A DNA stretch of 64,000 nt from an uncultured Acinetobacter sp. (GCF_943914805.1 NZ_CALUDM010000002.1:1-64000), one strand, 5' to 3'; shown: positions 1 to 9,577, counted from the first letter of the stretch. The notes: generated from the letters alone by a model not told the origin. Numbers and translations are program-made.

Positions 1-48
1 CACCTAATTTTCTCAACCTATTACAAATGTGTTGCACTTCGCTTTTGA
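1..48 (+). CDS. possible 3' tail of an ORF entering from the left edge
   Basis: Frame 1 is open from the first base and ends with TGA at 46-48, giving a 15-residue tail (ends YYKCVALRF). The sequence just before and after this stop has the feel of an insertion-sequence end, but no transposase motif or terminal repeat lies inside the window, so the identity is not established. It could also be a chance open frame. Confidence 0.2.
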   Translation, partial: HLIFSTYYKCVALRF

Positions 49-233
49 ATCCGCGTAATAAGAATAGTTTGTTGAGTGTTTGTATTTTTTTTGTGTTGCT
101 TTGATAATATTGTATTTTATTAAAATAAAATGTAGTGAATAAAAAGATTATTATTACGTAAAGTACACAACTCTATATTTTAAACTGTTTTTTAAGATTT
201 AATACACTACATTATCAATTTTAAAGTATTACT
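49..233. other. AT-rich intergenic stretch
   Basis: Very AT-rich DNA between the left edge and the end of the minus-strand gene at 234. I see no convincing hairpin terminator, RNA gene or repeat in it. Confidence 0.5.
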
Positions 234-1148
234 TTACATGTTTTTTGAAGGTGTGAGGGAGTTAAGTAAAATTGTACTTTGTTCTGTGAGTTGATCTAAA
301 ATTAATTGGCGTTTGCGGTATTGGCTTCTCTTTTTAGATGGAATTTCTGTTAAATCAATTTGATTGCTAAGTGGAGTAAATACATAATTTCCCCATTGAT
401 CTAGTGTGGCACCAAACTCTAACCAAAACTCATCTAAATTTGTTTTTACGCGTTGTTTGTCCTTCTTTTTTCGACTGTCTTGATAAAAATGATTGTCATT
501 CGATACACCTACAATTTTTTGAATATTGTAAAAGCTGCAGAGGGTTGATAAACCATGCAATAAGAGCTGTTTAGGGCGTAGTCCGTGAAGAGATTTGGTT
601 AGCTGTTTGATCGTTTCAAGATTGGTTATATCTTGCTTACTGGCTTGTAAACCACCAATAAATAATACAGGTTGCCCATCTAATATAATGTAAGAAAAGC
701 TAAGTATATATTGGATGACATTATCAAGCTTTAATACAATGTTACTTTCACCTTCTCTATGATAAATGCCTTTAAAATATACACTTAAATCAACATTTTT
801 TACTTCTTCGCCCTCAATGATATAGCTGAGTAAAGAAAAATCAGTGGTTTTATGAGGGGCTACATCAACATGGGTAAAAAACCAATCATAATGGTTCTTT
901 AAACACAAAAACTTTTGTTGATTATTAAAGCTTTTACTCAAATAAGAGTTTTGAAATTTTAAATAAAAATCGACTTTATATTCAGCATGCCAATTTATTA
1001 TTCTAGGATTTGAATTCAGATATTTAACCCAAGCTTGGTTAGTATTCCAGTGTCCTATGTAACGTAAAATATATCTTAAATATTTGACTTTAGAATCCTG
1101 TGTAATAGCTAGTGGAGTGATTAGCCAATAATATAAACTATTAAACAT
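234..1148 (-). CDS. VirK/YbjX family protein (DUF535)
   Basis: A 304-residue protein of the VirK/YbjX (DUF535) family, normally about 300 residues, so it looks complete. The C-terminal half holds the family-typical 'LHGLRPKQLL' segment followed by a short hydrophobic helix and 'GVSNDNHFY'. VirK of Shigella and YbjX of Salmonella are linked to envelope properties and virulence, but the biochemical activity is unknown. It is the last gene of a minus-strand run of glycan genes, 28 bases after the GT14 gene, so a role at the cell surface or in lipooligosaccharide modification is an inference from context. No signal peptide is obvious. The start ATG at 1148 is the first in frame. Confidence 0.75.
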   Translation of the reverse strand: MFNSLYYWLITPLAITQDSKVKYLRYILRYIGHWNTNQAWVKYLNSNPRIINWHAEYKVDFYLKFQNSYLSKSFNNQQKFLCLKNHYDWFFTHVDVAPHKTTDFSLLSYIIEGEEVKNVDLSVYFKGIYHREGESNIVLKLDNVIQYILSFSYIILDGQPVLFIGGLQASKQDITNLETIKQLTKSLHGLRPKQLLLHGLSTLCSFYNIQKIVGVSNDNHFYQDSRKKKDKQRVKTNLDEFWLEFGATLDQWGNYVFTPLSNQIDLTEIPSKKRSQYRKRQLILDQLTEQSTILLNSLTPSKNM

Positions 1149-1176
1149 GGGTAGAGCCTTGAAACTGGGTTGTAAG

Positions 1177-2046
1177 TCAAATATTAAAAGTAGTTTTTAA
1201 TTTTTCGAGCGATATATTGTACTTTACTTTTCGAGCAAAAAACATGTCACTTGATTTTATCTTTTCAAAATCGGCTTCATCAAAAGTACGGGGGAAATCA
1301 GGACCCGACTTCCAATCAATATAACGTGTGAAACTCTCGTACATGTGATCTTTGGTTTTAATTTTTGATAAAAATGGGGAGTTAAACATAATTGTATGAA
1401 AGAATACTTCATCACCACATAATGATGTTTTAAATGGAGTTAAATAGTCAGGATTTTGATTTAAATATTCAAGAATATAATCAATTGCTGAGTGGCTTAA
1501 AGTAAACCAAAGGCTTCCTTTATATAAGCGAGGTAAATGATCAATTTTATTTCGCTTTAATCCAATTTTGAATAGTTTTCGCTGCCATTTACAACTTAAA
1601 AGATCTTGTTGAGTTCTATGCTTTTTAAAGAAAGAAGCACCGTGCTTATATTTTACACGAGGTTCTATTTTGCAATCAGGGTATCTGTCTAAGTCAATAA
1701 ATTCATAATTGTTTTTTTCTAAATAATTGTGAAATTTAGATATACTTTGCAAGGGGATATCATCCCCTGATAATAAAGAAAAATAATGATAATCATATTG
1801 TTGAGCGACTTTTAGTAACTCAAGTACTGCTTCAATTTGTGAAAAACTGCCCCAAAATACTTTGGTTCTATTTTGTATAAATTGAACCTGCGCATGGCCT
1901 GAAAATTCATCTAAAAAGGGTGATATATCAGATTTTTGATCTACATGAATCAAAATATGACTATCAGAATTTTCACAAAGTGCCGAAATAAGAAAGCGTA
2001 AAGGATTAGTCATTTGATGACATAAAATTCCATAAACATATTTCAT
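1177..2046 (-). CDS. GT14 (core-2/I-branching) family glycosyltransferase
   Basis: A 289-residue protein of the 'Branch' family (GT14, beta-1,6-N-acetylglucosaminyltransferase-like). The N-terminus 'YGILCHQMTNP' and the central 'SLLSGDDIPLQS' motif, with an acidic pair likely to contact nucleotide-sugar, are typical. Near the C-terminus 'CGDEVFFHTIMFNSPF' matches the family's conserved late motif. Bacterial members usually add hexosamine-type sugars during capsule or LOS assembly; donor and acceptor cannot be read from sequence. It lies with other glycosyltransferases next to aspS, which in A. baumannii marks the edge of the LOS outer-core locus, so a core-sugar role is the best inference. 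Confidence 0.8.
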   Translation of the reverse strand: MKYVYGILCHQMTNPLRFLISALCENSDSHILIHVDQKSDISPFLDEFSGHAQVQFIQNRTKVFWGSFSQIEAVLELLKVAQQYDYHYFSLLSGDDIPLQSISKFHNYLEKNNYEFIDLDRYPDCKIEPRVKYKHGASFFKKHRTQQDLLSCKWQRKLFKIGLKRNKIDHLPRLYKGSLWFTLSHSAIDYILEYLNQNPDYLTPFKTSLCGDEVFFHTIMFNSPFLSKIKTKDHMYESFTRYIDWKSGPDFPRTFDEADFEKIKSSDMFFARKVKYNISLEKLKTTFNI

Positions 2047-2381
2047 ATAAACACCTTTTGTTTTTCAATTTCAACTTTTGTTAATTCAGATATTAATTTT
2101 ACAAAATATTAAATTGAGTATTATATATTAAAAATTACGTGTTGTAGAGGGAGTGTAAACGTTGTTTGTTTCAAGAGGGTGTAGTTTTGTTTTTGTAATT
2201 TATGATAATTTGAATATAAGTTGCTCATAATGATCTTTAATTTTATATTAAGAAAACTATGTTAAGTGATTTTAAATTTTTGATATTATTTAGCTAAAAT
2301 ATCTTTAATTTTTATTTGTTGTGATTATCTGTTTTATAATAATTTTTTATATCATATTAAAAATATTCTAAATTTTAAAAT
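2047..2381. other. AT-rich gap inside the glycan cluster
   Basis: About 335 bases, extremely AT-rich with long T and A runs, between the GT29-like gene (ends 2382) and the GT14 gene (starts 2046). It probably carries the promoter of the GT14/VirK pair, but I cannot single out convincing -35/-10 boxes because nearly every hexamer is AT-rich. No coding potential seen. Confidence 0.45.
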
Positions 2382-3023
2382 TTATTGTAATTCAGGATTT
2401 TGAAATATATGAATTTTTTTATTTATAATTAAATTCGAAATATAACTTTTTTCTTTATCCCATGCATGACCATCCCAACCTTCAAAGCTAAAGCCATGTA
2501 AATATACATCATAATTCTGATATGTCGGATTATTCAAAAAATAATTAGCAGCGAGAATACCCGTGCTTAATATATTCCTTGTATCTGCATCGACTTCTTT
2601 TTTGAGATCTAAATAAAAGTGGTCAGGCATGACAATAACAGTATTTCCCATTGATTTCAAAAAGCTAATATATTGGATATTGTTAAAATTTTTAGTGAGT
2701 TTTTTGAAAAAAATGAATGTTTTTTTCTTATATAGTGGCTTTATTATTTTAATTAAATCATCGCTATAGGGAAAAATAATTGAGAATTTATTATTTATGG
2801 TTCTTGTGAATTTAATAAATTTACTATCAGGTCTTATTTTTTTTTGTACGACATCTACAGTATTTGCTAGGAATATTAAGTCAGTTCTATATCCAGTAGG
2901 TGCTAATGTTGAAGCTAGTGGTAAATTAAATCTAACAATGATGTCATTAGTTGAGATGTGTTGATTAATATCGAAAGTATGTTTAGAGTTCGCGATAAGA
3001 ATTATTTTTTGATTTTCTTTCAT
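2382..3023 (-). CDS. GT29 (sialyltransferase-fold)-like hypothetical protein
   Basis: A 213-residue protein. Its N-terminal part, 'ILIANSKHTF...NDIIVRFNLP...GYRTDLIFLAN', resembles the sialyl-motif L region of GT29-like proteins found in bacterial polysaccharide loci (VRFN followed by G-x-R/K-T-D). The C-terminal 'STGILAANYFL' and 'YLHGFSFEGWDGHAWDKEK' fit motif S/VS-like segments with a conserved His. True sialyltransferase activity should not be assumed, because many such bacterial proteins have unknown substrates. It starts 10 bases after the GT4 gene, so the two are probably co-transcribed. Base composition is more AT-rich than neighbouring housekeeping genes, as is common for exchangeable outer-core genes. 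Confidence 0.55.
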   Translation of the reverse strand: MKENQKIILIANSKHTFDINQHISTNDIIVRFNLPLASTLAPTGYRTDLIFLANTVDVVQKKIRPDSKFIKFTRTINNKFSIIFPYSDDLIKIIKPLYKKKTFIFFKKLTKNFNNIQYISFLKSMGNTVIVMPDHFYLDLKKEVDADTRNILSTGILAANYFLNNPTYQNYDVYLHGFSFEGWDGHAWDKEKSYISNLIINKKIHIFQNPELQ

Positions 3024-3033
3024 GTAATTAATC

Positions 3034-4125
3034 CTAATTGCTTATGTTTATTTTAAAGTAGCTTAAATAAAGTTTTGCAATATTTTTAGGTAAAAAACGT
3101 GAATCAAATTCAACGTGAAATTCACTTGGGTTTTGCATGACTTGGTTCATTTTTTCTGCTAAGGCATCGATATCATCGACGGCAACTAGGTTTTTTGCTA
3201 CTAATACTTCATTTGGCCCAGAAGGGCAATCAGTACTAATCACGGAAGTACCTAAGGCCAATGCTTCTGGTACAACACGAACAAAACCTTCATAACGTGA
3301 TGATAAAACAAGTGCTTTTGCATTTTGAATAAATGGATAAGGATTTTTATTAAAACCTAAAAAATGAACTTGGTTATTCAGTTTCAATGTATCTACAAGT
3401 TGCTTAGTCTCATCTTCCAATTCACCTTTACCCAGTAAATATAAAGGTAATTGCTGAGAGGATTTTGCATAAGCCTTTAATAAAACATCATGCGCTTTGG
3501 CATAGCAAAATGCACCTACATGCAATAAATAATCACCTAAATCTGGTTGAAATTCATTGGCCTGAGTTTGCATATATTCTTGATCAAATGCATTGTAAAT
3601 CGTAGCCACTTCGGGTAAATCTCCCAAAGTATTTTTAAGATCGTCTTCTACACCTTTACTCACACAAATGCATGGGTGTTTTTTATAAACTTCGCGGTAG
3701 CGTTTTAAAACTTTTTCAGGATTTTTCTTTAATGCATTTTCATTTTCTTTTGAGAATGTATTGCGAATAACATATGCAATGTTATTCAGTTTACTATATG
3801 AAAGAATACGATTACTTTGGATCAAGTTAGACAAAATTAAATCAGGTTGTCCAATATGCTTGGAGACATACTGATCAAATAGTTTGGCAGTATATTTATA
3901 ACGTAGGGATGAGGTGATAAAAAGTTTACGATACCACTGATTAATATCAATAAGATGATAAATAAAGTTGGGATTTAAATCATAATCTTGACTAGAGTGG
4001 AAACACAGAATATGCACTTCACAATCGATCTCATAAAAACCTTGTGCCAATGTTAAGACTGATCTTTCACCACCTCTCCCTGACAATGATCTAATCGCGA
4101 GTAAAATCTTGGGTTTTTGAGTCAT
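3034..4125 (-). CDS. GT4-family glycosyltransferase
   Basis: A 363-residue GT-B fold glycosyltransferase of the GT4/RfaB type. The N-terminal Rossmann domain has the acceptor-side glycine loop 'SLSGRGGERS' near residue 13. The C-terminal domain has 'LHVGAFCYAKAHDVLL', and then the GT4 nucleotide-sugar motif 'VLSSRYEGFVRVVPEALALG', which includes the E-x7-E pattern, near residues 275-295. It acts in the cytoplasm on lipid-linked core sugars. Donor specificity is not readable. It is first of the pair with the GT29-like gene and follows the LpxL-type acyltransferase gene with a gap of about 100 bases. In context it belongs to LOS core assembly. Confidence 0.88.
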   Translation of the reverse strand: MTQKPKILLAIRSLSGRGGERSVLTLAQGFYEIDCEVHILCFHSSQDYDLNPNFIYHLIDINQWYRKLFITSSLRYKYTAKLFDQYVSKHIGQPDLILSNLIQSNRILSYSKLNNIAYVIRNTFSKENENALKKNPEKVLKRYREVYKKHPCICVSKGVEDDLKNTLGDLPEVATIYNAFDQEYMQTQANEFQPDLGDYLLHVGAFCYAKAHDVLLKAYAKSSQQLPLYLLGKGELEDETKQLVDTLKLNNQVHFLGFNKNPYPFIQNAKALVLSSRYEGFVRVVPEALALGTSVISTDCPSGPNEVLVAKNLVAVDDIDALAEKMNQVMQNPSEFHVEFDSRFLPKNIAKLYLSYFKINISN

Positions 4126-4222
4126 ATTGATGATGTTGCTTATTGATGTGATTGTTTCGATGATGATAAGTCATTCACTCGTATAGATAATCAAATTAGC
4201 ATTTGTAAAATCTAATTTCAAA

Positions 4223-5086
4223 TTATTTATATAGATTCTTCCCACCTTCCAATTTCCGAAATCGTTTATATGCCCATAGGTATTGTTCTGGGGCGACATC
4301 AATCATTCGTTCCATTTCTTTATTTAAGGTATCGACAGAAAGTTGTAAATCTTTGGAATTAATATCTGCAGATAACTCGGTGAAATGCAGATCAAAACCA
4401 GATAAGTCTTGACGACGTATGCAAGTAAGTCCAACAACGGAACATTGGGTTTTTGCTGCAAGTTTAGAAAGCAAGGTCGATGAAAATGCATTCAATCCAA
4501 AAAAAGGAGAATAAATTCCGCCAGACGCTTTAGGATTATGATCAGGCAGAATAGCTGAGAAACCACCTTGTTTTAAATGTTTAAATACAGCTCGAACACC
4601 TGAATCATCTGTAGGAACAAGTGTTGCATTCAATTGTTGTCGTGATTCCAGCATGAAACGATCTAAATCTTTATTTTTACTTGGTTTATACATAATCACA
4701 GGATTGGTATGCTGATTAACCCATGCATTCATCAGCTCCCATGTTCCAAAATGTGGAACAACGCCTAAAGTACCATTTGGATTCTTTAAGGCATTCAAAA
4801 AAATCTCAAGGTGATGAACTTCTTTGATTTGTTCCAGTGCAAATTCAGGAGAAGAACCCCAAATTTTGATCGATTCTGCATAAGTCATACTTTGACTTTT
4901 TAGACTTGATTTAATTAACTGCTGATGATGATGATCATCAAGTTTTGGATAAACTGCTTTTATATTCAGTTCAGTCGTACGTTTTGCAGAAGAATTACTG
5001 ATATATAATAACGTACCAATAGCGCTTGCAAGAGTCTGGATGACCCTTAAAGGCAAACGCGAAAAATTTTTAAGTAAGGAATACAT
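4223..5086 (-). CDS. LpxL/HtrB-type lipid A or lysophospholipid acyltransferase
   Basis: A 287-residue inner-membrane acyltransferase of the LpxL/LpxM (HtrB) family. A hydrophobic N-terminal helix (about residues 10-30) would anchor it. The catalytic H-x4-E motif is 'HFGTWE' at about H112/E117, and 'LPDHNPKASGGIYSPFFG' forms the substrate-binding block. Family members add secondary acyl chains to lipid A using acyl-ACP. It begins 14 bases after a 72-residue membrane protein gene and is followed by glycosyltransferase genes, so lipid A and core assembly are encoded together. It may be a paralog of the main LpxL or LpxM located elsewhere, so I give no symbol. Confidence 0.85.
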   Translation of the reverse strand: MYSLLKNFSRLPLRVIQTLASAIGTLLYISNSSAKRTTELNIKAVYPKLDDHHHQQLIKSSLKSQSMTYAESIKIWGSSPEFALEQIKEVHHLEIFLNALKNPNGTLGVVPHFGTWELMNAWVNQHTNPVIMYKPSKNKDLDRFMLESRQQLNATLVPTDDSGVRAVFKHLKQGGFSAILPDHNPKASGGIYSPFFGLNAFSSTLLSKLAAKTQCSVVGLTCIRRQDLSGFDLHFTELSADINSKDLQLSVDTLNKEMERMIDVAPEQYLWAYKRFRKLEGGKNLYK

Positions 5087-5100
5087 AGGTTTATTTAGAC

Positions 5101-5319
5101 TTAATCCCGATCTGCATTACCTTTTAAGACCATGTAAATCAGTGCTGAAATAATACAAAATCCAGCTATAAAACTACTTGTACTGAAATAGACAATACGT
5201 TGATAAGTGTCCAAATTAAAGAGTTGATGGCTTAAGATATAGCGCATAAATGCCCATTGGACCACTGAAAATACAATGATAATAATTGTATGACGAAGAA
5301 CAGCAGGACGCATAGCCAT
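5101..5319 (-). CDS. small two-helix membrane protein
   Basis: A 72-residue protein with two predicted membrane helices (about residues 9-28 and 42-65), a basic N-terminus and the charged tail 'KGNADRD'. I do not recognise a named family. The start ATG at 5319 has GAGGTG about 8 bases upstream, which supports a real gene. It sits 14 bases before the acyltransferase gene on the same strand and just after the aspS terminator, so it probably opens the glycan operon. A helper role for the acyltransferase or LOS export is only a guess. Confidence 0.65.
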   Translation of the reverse strand: MAMRPAVLRHTIIIIVFSVVQWAFMRYILSHQLFNLDTYQRIVYFSTSSFIAGFCIISALIYMVLKGNADRD

Positions 5320-5391
5320 CGGTTTTCACCTCAAAAGTTAACTTGAATATTATGCCATTGATGAATGTTTATCTCAATTCATGCATAGAAT

Positions 5392-5422
5392 AAGAAAACC
5401 CTGCGTGAAGCAGGGTTTTCTT
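5392..5422 (-). terminator. intrinsic terminator after aspS
   Basis: Hairpin with arms AAGAAAACCCTGC (5392-5404) and GCAGGGTTTTCTT (5410-5422) around a 5-base loop. On the minus strand the stem runs into T-rich sequence. It lies 28 bases past the aspS stop and separates aspS from the glycan genes. Confidence 0.85.
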
Positions 5423-5449
5423 CAAAAATTTAAACTAAACAATTAAAAA

Positions 5450-7234
5450 TTATTTAGTTTCTTCAGCTTTTGCTTTTTCACGTAAACGAATACCTAAGTC
5501 ACGCAATTGATTTGGTTCAACTGGTGCAGGTGCTTGAGTCAATGGACATTCAGCAGTTTTGGTTTTAGGGAATGCAATCACATCACGGATTGAAGACGAA
5601 CCTGTCATCAGCATCACTAAACGGTCAAGACCGAATGCTAAACCACCATGTGGAGGCGCACCGAATTTTAATGCATTTAACAAGAAGCTGAATTTTTCTT
5701 CTGCTTCTTCTTCATTGATTCCTAAAGCTTCAAAAATTGCTTTTTGCATTTCTAGGTTGAAGATACGTAAAGAACCACCACCGATTTCAGTACCGTTCAA
5801 TACCATGTCATAAGCAACTGAAAGTGCAGCACCTGGATTGTTCTTCACTTCTTCAACACTTGATTTTGGTAGTGTGAATGGGTGGTGAACAGATGTCCAT
5901 TTACCATCATCAGTTTCTTCAAACATTGGGAAGTCAACAACCCAAAGTGGAGCCCACTCACAAGTTGCCATCTTCATGTCATGGCCAACTTTGATACGTA
6001 GCGCACCCATTGCATCATTTACAATTTTAGCTTTATCTGCACCAAAGAACACGATATCGCCATTCTCAGCACCAACACGTTTTAATAAATCAAGCACGAT
6101 TGGCTCGATGAATTTAACGATAGGAGATTGAAGACCTTCAATACCTTTTTCAAGTTCGTTGACTTTGATATAAGCTAAGCCTTTTGCACCGTAGATACCC
6201 ACGAATTTTGTATATTCGTCAATTTGACTACGTGGAAGTGAACCAGCACCTGGTACACGAAGTGCAACAATACGACCTTTAGGATCTTTAGCAGGACCTG
6301 CGAATACTTTGAATTCAACGTCTTGCATCATGTCTGCAACGTCAACCAATTTCAAAGGAATACGTAAGTCTGGCTTATCAGATGCATAATCACGCATTGC
6401 ATCTGCATAAGTCATACGTGGGAATTTATCGAAGTTTACGTTTAGAAGCTCTTTGAACATTTTAACTGTCAAAGTTTCCATCAAATCCATAATGTCATCG
6501 TCACTCATGAACGATGTTTCAACGTCGATTTGGGTAAATTCAGGCTGACGATCCGCACGTAAATCTTCATCACGGAAACATTTAGCAATTTGGTAATAAC
6601 GATCAATACCACCCACCATGAGCAATTGTTTGAACAATTGTGGTGATTGTGGAAGTGCATAGAAACTACCATTTGAAACACGGCTTGGTACTAAATAGTC
6701 ACGGGCACCTTCTGGGGTCGCACGTGTCAAAATTGGTGTTTCAACGTCTAAGAAACCATTTTCTTCGAAATAGTTACGAATCAGGTTTGTTAATTTAGAA
6801 CGGAAACGTAAACGATCTAACATTTCTGGACGACGAATATCAAGGAAACGATATTTCAGACGGATTTCTTCAGAAATATTTGAATTTTCATCATTCAATG
6901 GGAATGGTGGAGTTTCAGACGCAGCAAGAACTTCAATTTCTTTACCTAAAACTTCGATTTGACCGCTCACCATATTGGCATTTTCAGTGCCTTCATAGCG
7001 ACGACGTACACGACCAACGATTTTTAATACAAATTCTGAACGTGCTTTGTCCGCAGTTGCAAATGCTTCTGGGGTATCTGGGTCGATAACCACTTGAACG
7101 AGACCATCACGGTCACGCATATCAAGGAAAATCACACCACCGTGGTCACGACGACGGTGTACCCAACCACAAAGGGTTACGGTTTGGTCAATTTGAGCTT
7201 CGGTTAAAGAACCGCAATAATGAGTTCGCATCAT
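5450..7234 (-). CDS. aspS: aspartate--tRNA ligase
   Basis: Class II aminoacyl-tRNA synthetase that charges tRNA-Asp in the cytoplasm. Domains in order: N-terminal OB-fold anticodon-binding domain (to about residue 110), catalytic domain with motif 2 '[16 protein letters not shown]', the bacterial GAD insertion (about 290-420), and C-terminal motif 3 '[16 protein letters not shown]'. The frame extends upstream to 7288, but bacterial AspRS begins MRT-x-YCG, so I choose the ATG pair at 7234/7231 (593/592 residues, normal length). The ribosome-binding site is weak. In A. baumannii aspS marks one border of the LOS outer-core locus, which agrees with the glycosyltransferases on its downstream side. 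Confidence 0.97.
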   Translation of the reverse strand: MMRTHYCGSLTEAQIDQTVTLCGWVHRRRDHGGVIFLDMRDRDGLVQVVIDPDTPEAFATADKARSEFVLKIVGRVRRRYEGTENANMVSGQIEVLGKEIEVLAASETPPFPLNDENSNISEEIRLKYRFLDIRRPEMLDRLRFRSKLTNLIRNYFEENGFLDVETPILTRATPEGARDYLVPSRVSNGSFYALPQSPQLFKQLLMVGGIDRYYQIAKCFRDEDLRADRQPEFTQIDVETSFMSDDDIMDLMETLTVKMFKELLNVNFDKFPRMTYADAMRDYASDKPDLRIPLKLVDVADMMQDVEFKVFAGPAKDPKGRIVALRVPGAGSLPRSQIDEYTKFVGIYGAKGLAYIKVNELEKGIEGLQSPIVKFIEPIVLDLLKRVGAENGDIVFFGADKAKIVNDAMGALRIKVGHDMKMATCEWAPLWVVDFPMFEETDDGKWTSVHHPFTLPKSSVEEVKNNPGAALSVAYDMVLNGTEIGGGSLRIFNLEMQKAIFEALGINEEEAEEKFSFLLNALKFGAPPHGGLAFGLDRLVMLMTGSSSIRDVIAFPKTKTAECPLTQAPAPVEPNQLRDLGIRLREKAKAEETK

Positions 7235-7424
7235 GGCGTTAAAAATCCAACTATATGGGTTAAGGAAGCGAATACGTAAACAGCGCATCGCCTAAAAATG
7301 TAATGTGAGATTATGCCTCTTTGAGCGATGAGTCACAAGGACTTGAGTCCAAAAGCAGCATATTCTCAAATAAATTTAAGCTCAATCTCATCAAAAATGA
7401 GTGATTAAATCGGCAATAACGCTA

Positions 7425-8198
7425 TTAATCGAAATATTTTCGATGATTCAAAAAGGCAAAGATGATGCAACCTAAAGTAAGACAGAGGATCGCACCACGA
7501 CTAAATGCTTTTATAGAAAAGCCAATCAAATGATATAGATCGGTATCTTGTGCTGAGAAAGCTGTTTGTTGTGCAAAATAAACATAATAAATACAGCCAC
7601 TAAAGAGTGTGCTGATGAATAAAAGCCAAGCAAATGATGATGCTTTGTGATTTAAGGTAATTAAATCTTGTTTTATCCTATATTTAAAAAAGTAATGTAC
7701 AGCCATCCAAATTAAAAAAGGCAAAGCAAGCGCAGAACAGCCAATTTGCAGAACCTTATGCATTGGATATTCATGGTTCAAAATGATTACGGGTTGCGCC
7801 AAAAACTCATGAAATGCAAAGGTTCTAAAATCTAAATGAGTTAAACCATCCCAAACAATGTGTGTTGCTGTACCAATCAGAATGGCAATCATCATTGAAA
7901 GTGAAAATTTACAAAATGTTGAAAATGAGTGAATATTTAAAGGTTTAGCAATGCTAAAAAATTTAAACAACATTGGGCGGTATAAGCAATACCAAAGAAA
8001 GCAGAAGAGTAAACCCACCAATAAATCAGGATAAATAATGCCTTTCCATTGATGATTTAACAGAATTTCAGTATCGACCAATAAACGATAAAGATCAGGT
8101 GTCATTGCGCCAATCGCCAAAGCAGCAATCGGTAAGCGATTGCCAGTCAGTTTAGCGATAGGTGGTGCAAGTACAGCATGAGAAAGGGTAAAAGGCAT
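7425..8198 (-). CDS. DUF4184 family membrane protein
   Basis: A polytopic membrane protein of about 257 residues. The start is taken at MPFTLSHA (8198) because the DUF4184 family begins with this PFT-SHA signature; an upstream in-frame start at 8240 would add 14 unconserved residues and overlap the ligase gene. 'GAMTPDLYRLL', 'GTATHIVWDGLTH' and 'HKVLQIGC' carry the conserved D/H residues of the family, reminiscent of YdjM-type metal-dependent membrane hydrolases. Activity is unknown. It lies 31 bases after the WaaL-like ligase gene on the same strand, so they may be co-transcribed. Confidence 0.75.
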   Translation of the reverse strand: MPFTLSHAVLAPPIAKLTGNRLPIAALAIGAMTPDLYRLLVDTEILLNHQWKGIIYPDLLVGLLFCFLWYCLYRPMLFKFFSIAKPLNIHSFSTFCKFSLSMMIAILIGTATHIVWDGLTHLDFRTFAFHEFLAQPVIILNHEYPMHKVLQIGCSALALPFLIWMAVHYFFKYRIKQDLITLNHKASSFAWLLFISTLFSGCIYYVYFAQQTAFSAQDTDLYHLIGFSIKAFSRGAILCLTLGCIIFAFLNHRKYFD

Positions 8199-8229
8199 GC
8201 TCAGTTTCTTTGAATAGTAAAAATAAAAA

Positions 8230-9501
8230 TCAAACGCCATTGTTATTAGTGGTGTTTAAATTTTCAATATAAATAATGTTCATTAAGCTTAATGTGATTA
8301 AGAAAAGAAACATCGTTGGGAAAGAATAAAACAATAAGTAATCACTCATACTACAAATGATGAGATAGACACTACTGATTAAACCTGAGAATGCCAGAAT
8401 TTGTGTGGATGCATTGTTTTTTTGAAAGGTGTTTTTGATAAAATAATAAAGCGTAGTGAAGGTTAGAATTAAAATATTTAAAAGTCCAATCAAACCATGT
8501 GCAGCAAGCTCTTGGAATACAATATTGTGTGCATGTGGTTGGCAATTTGGAACTTCAGTTTCATTGCTTGGTGCACAAATTTTATTCTTAAAATCGATAA
8601 AACCCTGTCCAACATAGGGCGATTGTTGAAATTGCTCAATGGCGAAATGCCATAGTGCAAATCGGGTACCGACACTCGTATTATAATTATTTTCTTCCAT
8701 CAATGAGGCATCACTTTTTAGCAAGTCAATTCGCTCGATTATCGGAGAATGGGGCATCAAGCAGATACCTACGCTGAGTACAAGCGATGCGGATAGCATG
8801 TAAAGTACTTGTTTTAAATGCGTTTTATAAAAGTAAATTGAGATCATCAGCAGTGCAATAGGAATACCTAGCCAAGCGCCACGACTTCCATGTAGTACGA
8901 TCAGGGTGATATTGACCAGACATAAACTGATGAATAAAAAAGCGAATTTTCCTTTGAGTCTAAAGCTAAACACCAATCCGATCAGACTTAGGGCGATTAC
9001 GCAATAATCATAGAGAATGATAGACTTAAATTCTTCGACAAATAAACCTCTGTCAAAATTAAATTGGATATTCAAATAACTATTAAAAATCACTGAAAAA
9101 CCAATACTTATAAAGATTATTTTTTTAAATGTTTCAGATGTAAAGTTTGAAAACTTGAATAAAGTTCCAAGAAAAATTAGCGGGATGATATACAAAAATT
9201 GAGAGATGTATTTACCTGCTTGTTTATTAAATTCAAGATCCATTGATGCTTGATTTGCATGGAAAATATATTCATTCAGGGTGATGCAGAGCGCAGAAGA
9301 AAAACCAATGACTAAGATAATTGGATGAGTATAGAGTGTTCTATTTTTAAACAAATATAAGATGAATAAAACTAAAGGAATATAAACCAATGACCAACTT
9401 GCACGATCGTCAGTGATTAAGTTAATGAAAAAATTAAAATAAAAAAACAGCAATCCATAGAAAATTATAGGTTTTAAAATGTCTTTTTGAAGCGGTGGCA
9501 T
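8230..9501 (-). CDS. O-antigen ligase (WaaL/PglL-type) family protein
   Basis: A 423-residue inner-membrane protein with about ten to twelve predicted helices and a large periplasmic loop (about residues 245-330). The Wzy_C/WaaL features are present: 'LHGSRGAWLGIP' with the conserved Arg (about residue 207), and the loop signature 'PHAHNIVFQELAAHGLIGLL' with the conserved His residues. Such enzymes transfer undecaprenol-linked glycan to lipid A core (WaaL) or to proteins (PglL/TfpO). Sequence alone does not separate these in Acinetobacter. Its location next to aspS and LOS genes is consistent with either. An unusual nested inverted repeat lies directly upstream (9511-9577). Confidence 0.82.
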   Translation of the reverse strand: MPPLQKDILKPIIFYGLLFFYFNFFINLITDDRASWSLVYIPLVLFILYLFKNRTLYTHPIILVIGFSSALCITLNEYIFHANQASMDLEFNKQAGKYISQFLYIIPLIFLGTLFKFSNFTSETFKKIIFISIGFSVIFNSYLNIQFNFDRGLFVEEFKSIILYDYCVIALSLIGLVFSFRLKGKFAFLFISLCLVNITLIVLHGSRGAWLGIPIALLMISIYFYKTHLKQVLYMLSASLVLSVGICLMPHSPIIERIDLLKSDASLMEENNYNTSVGTRFALWHFAIEQFQQSPYVGQGFIDFKNKICAPSNETEVPNCQPHAHNIVFQELAAHGLIGLLNILILTFTTLYYFIKNTFQKNNASTQILAFSGLISSVYLIICSMSDYLLFYSFPTMFLFLITLSLMNIIYIENLNTTNNNGV

Positions 9502-9510
9502 ACCATGGAA

Positions 9511-9577
9511 CTCTGTGATCGATCTTAATTTTAATTCTCGACATATTTAGAATATCCAAATAACGAGAATCACAGAG
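9511..9577. repeat. nested inverted repeat upstream of the ligase gene
   Basis: Outer arms CTCTGTGAT (9511-9519) and ATCACAGAG (9569-9577) are perfect 9-base complements. Inner arms TCTCG (9536-9540) and CGAGA (9564-9568) continue the pairing after an asymmetric bulge, with TATTT/AAATA inside. It starts 10 bases before the ligase ATG on the minus strand, so it lies in the 5' leader and could fold in the mRNA or bind a regulator. Confidence 0.6.

Noticed and set aside
1785..1800. ATAATGATAATCATAT as a Fur box
   Set aside because: It lies within the GT14 coding sequence, encodes conserved residues, and is not near a promoter.
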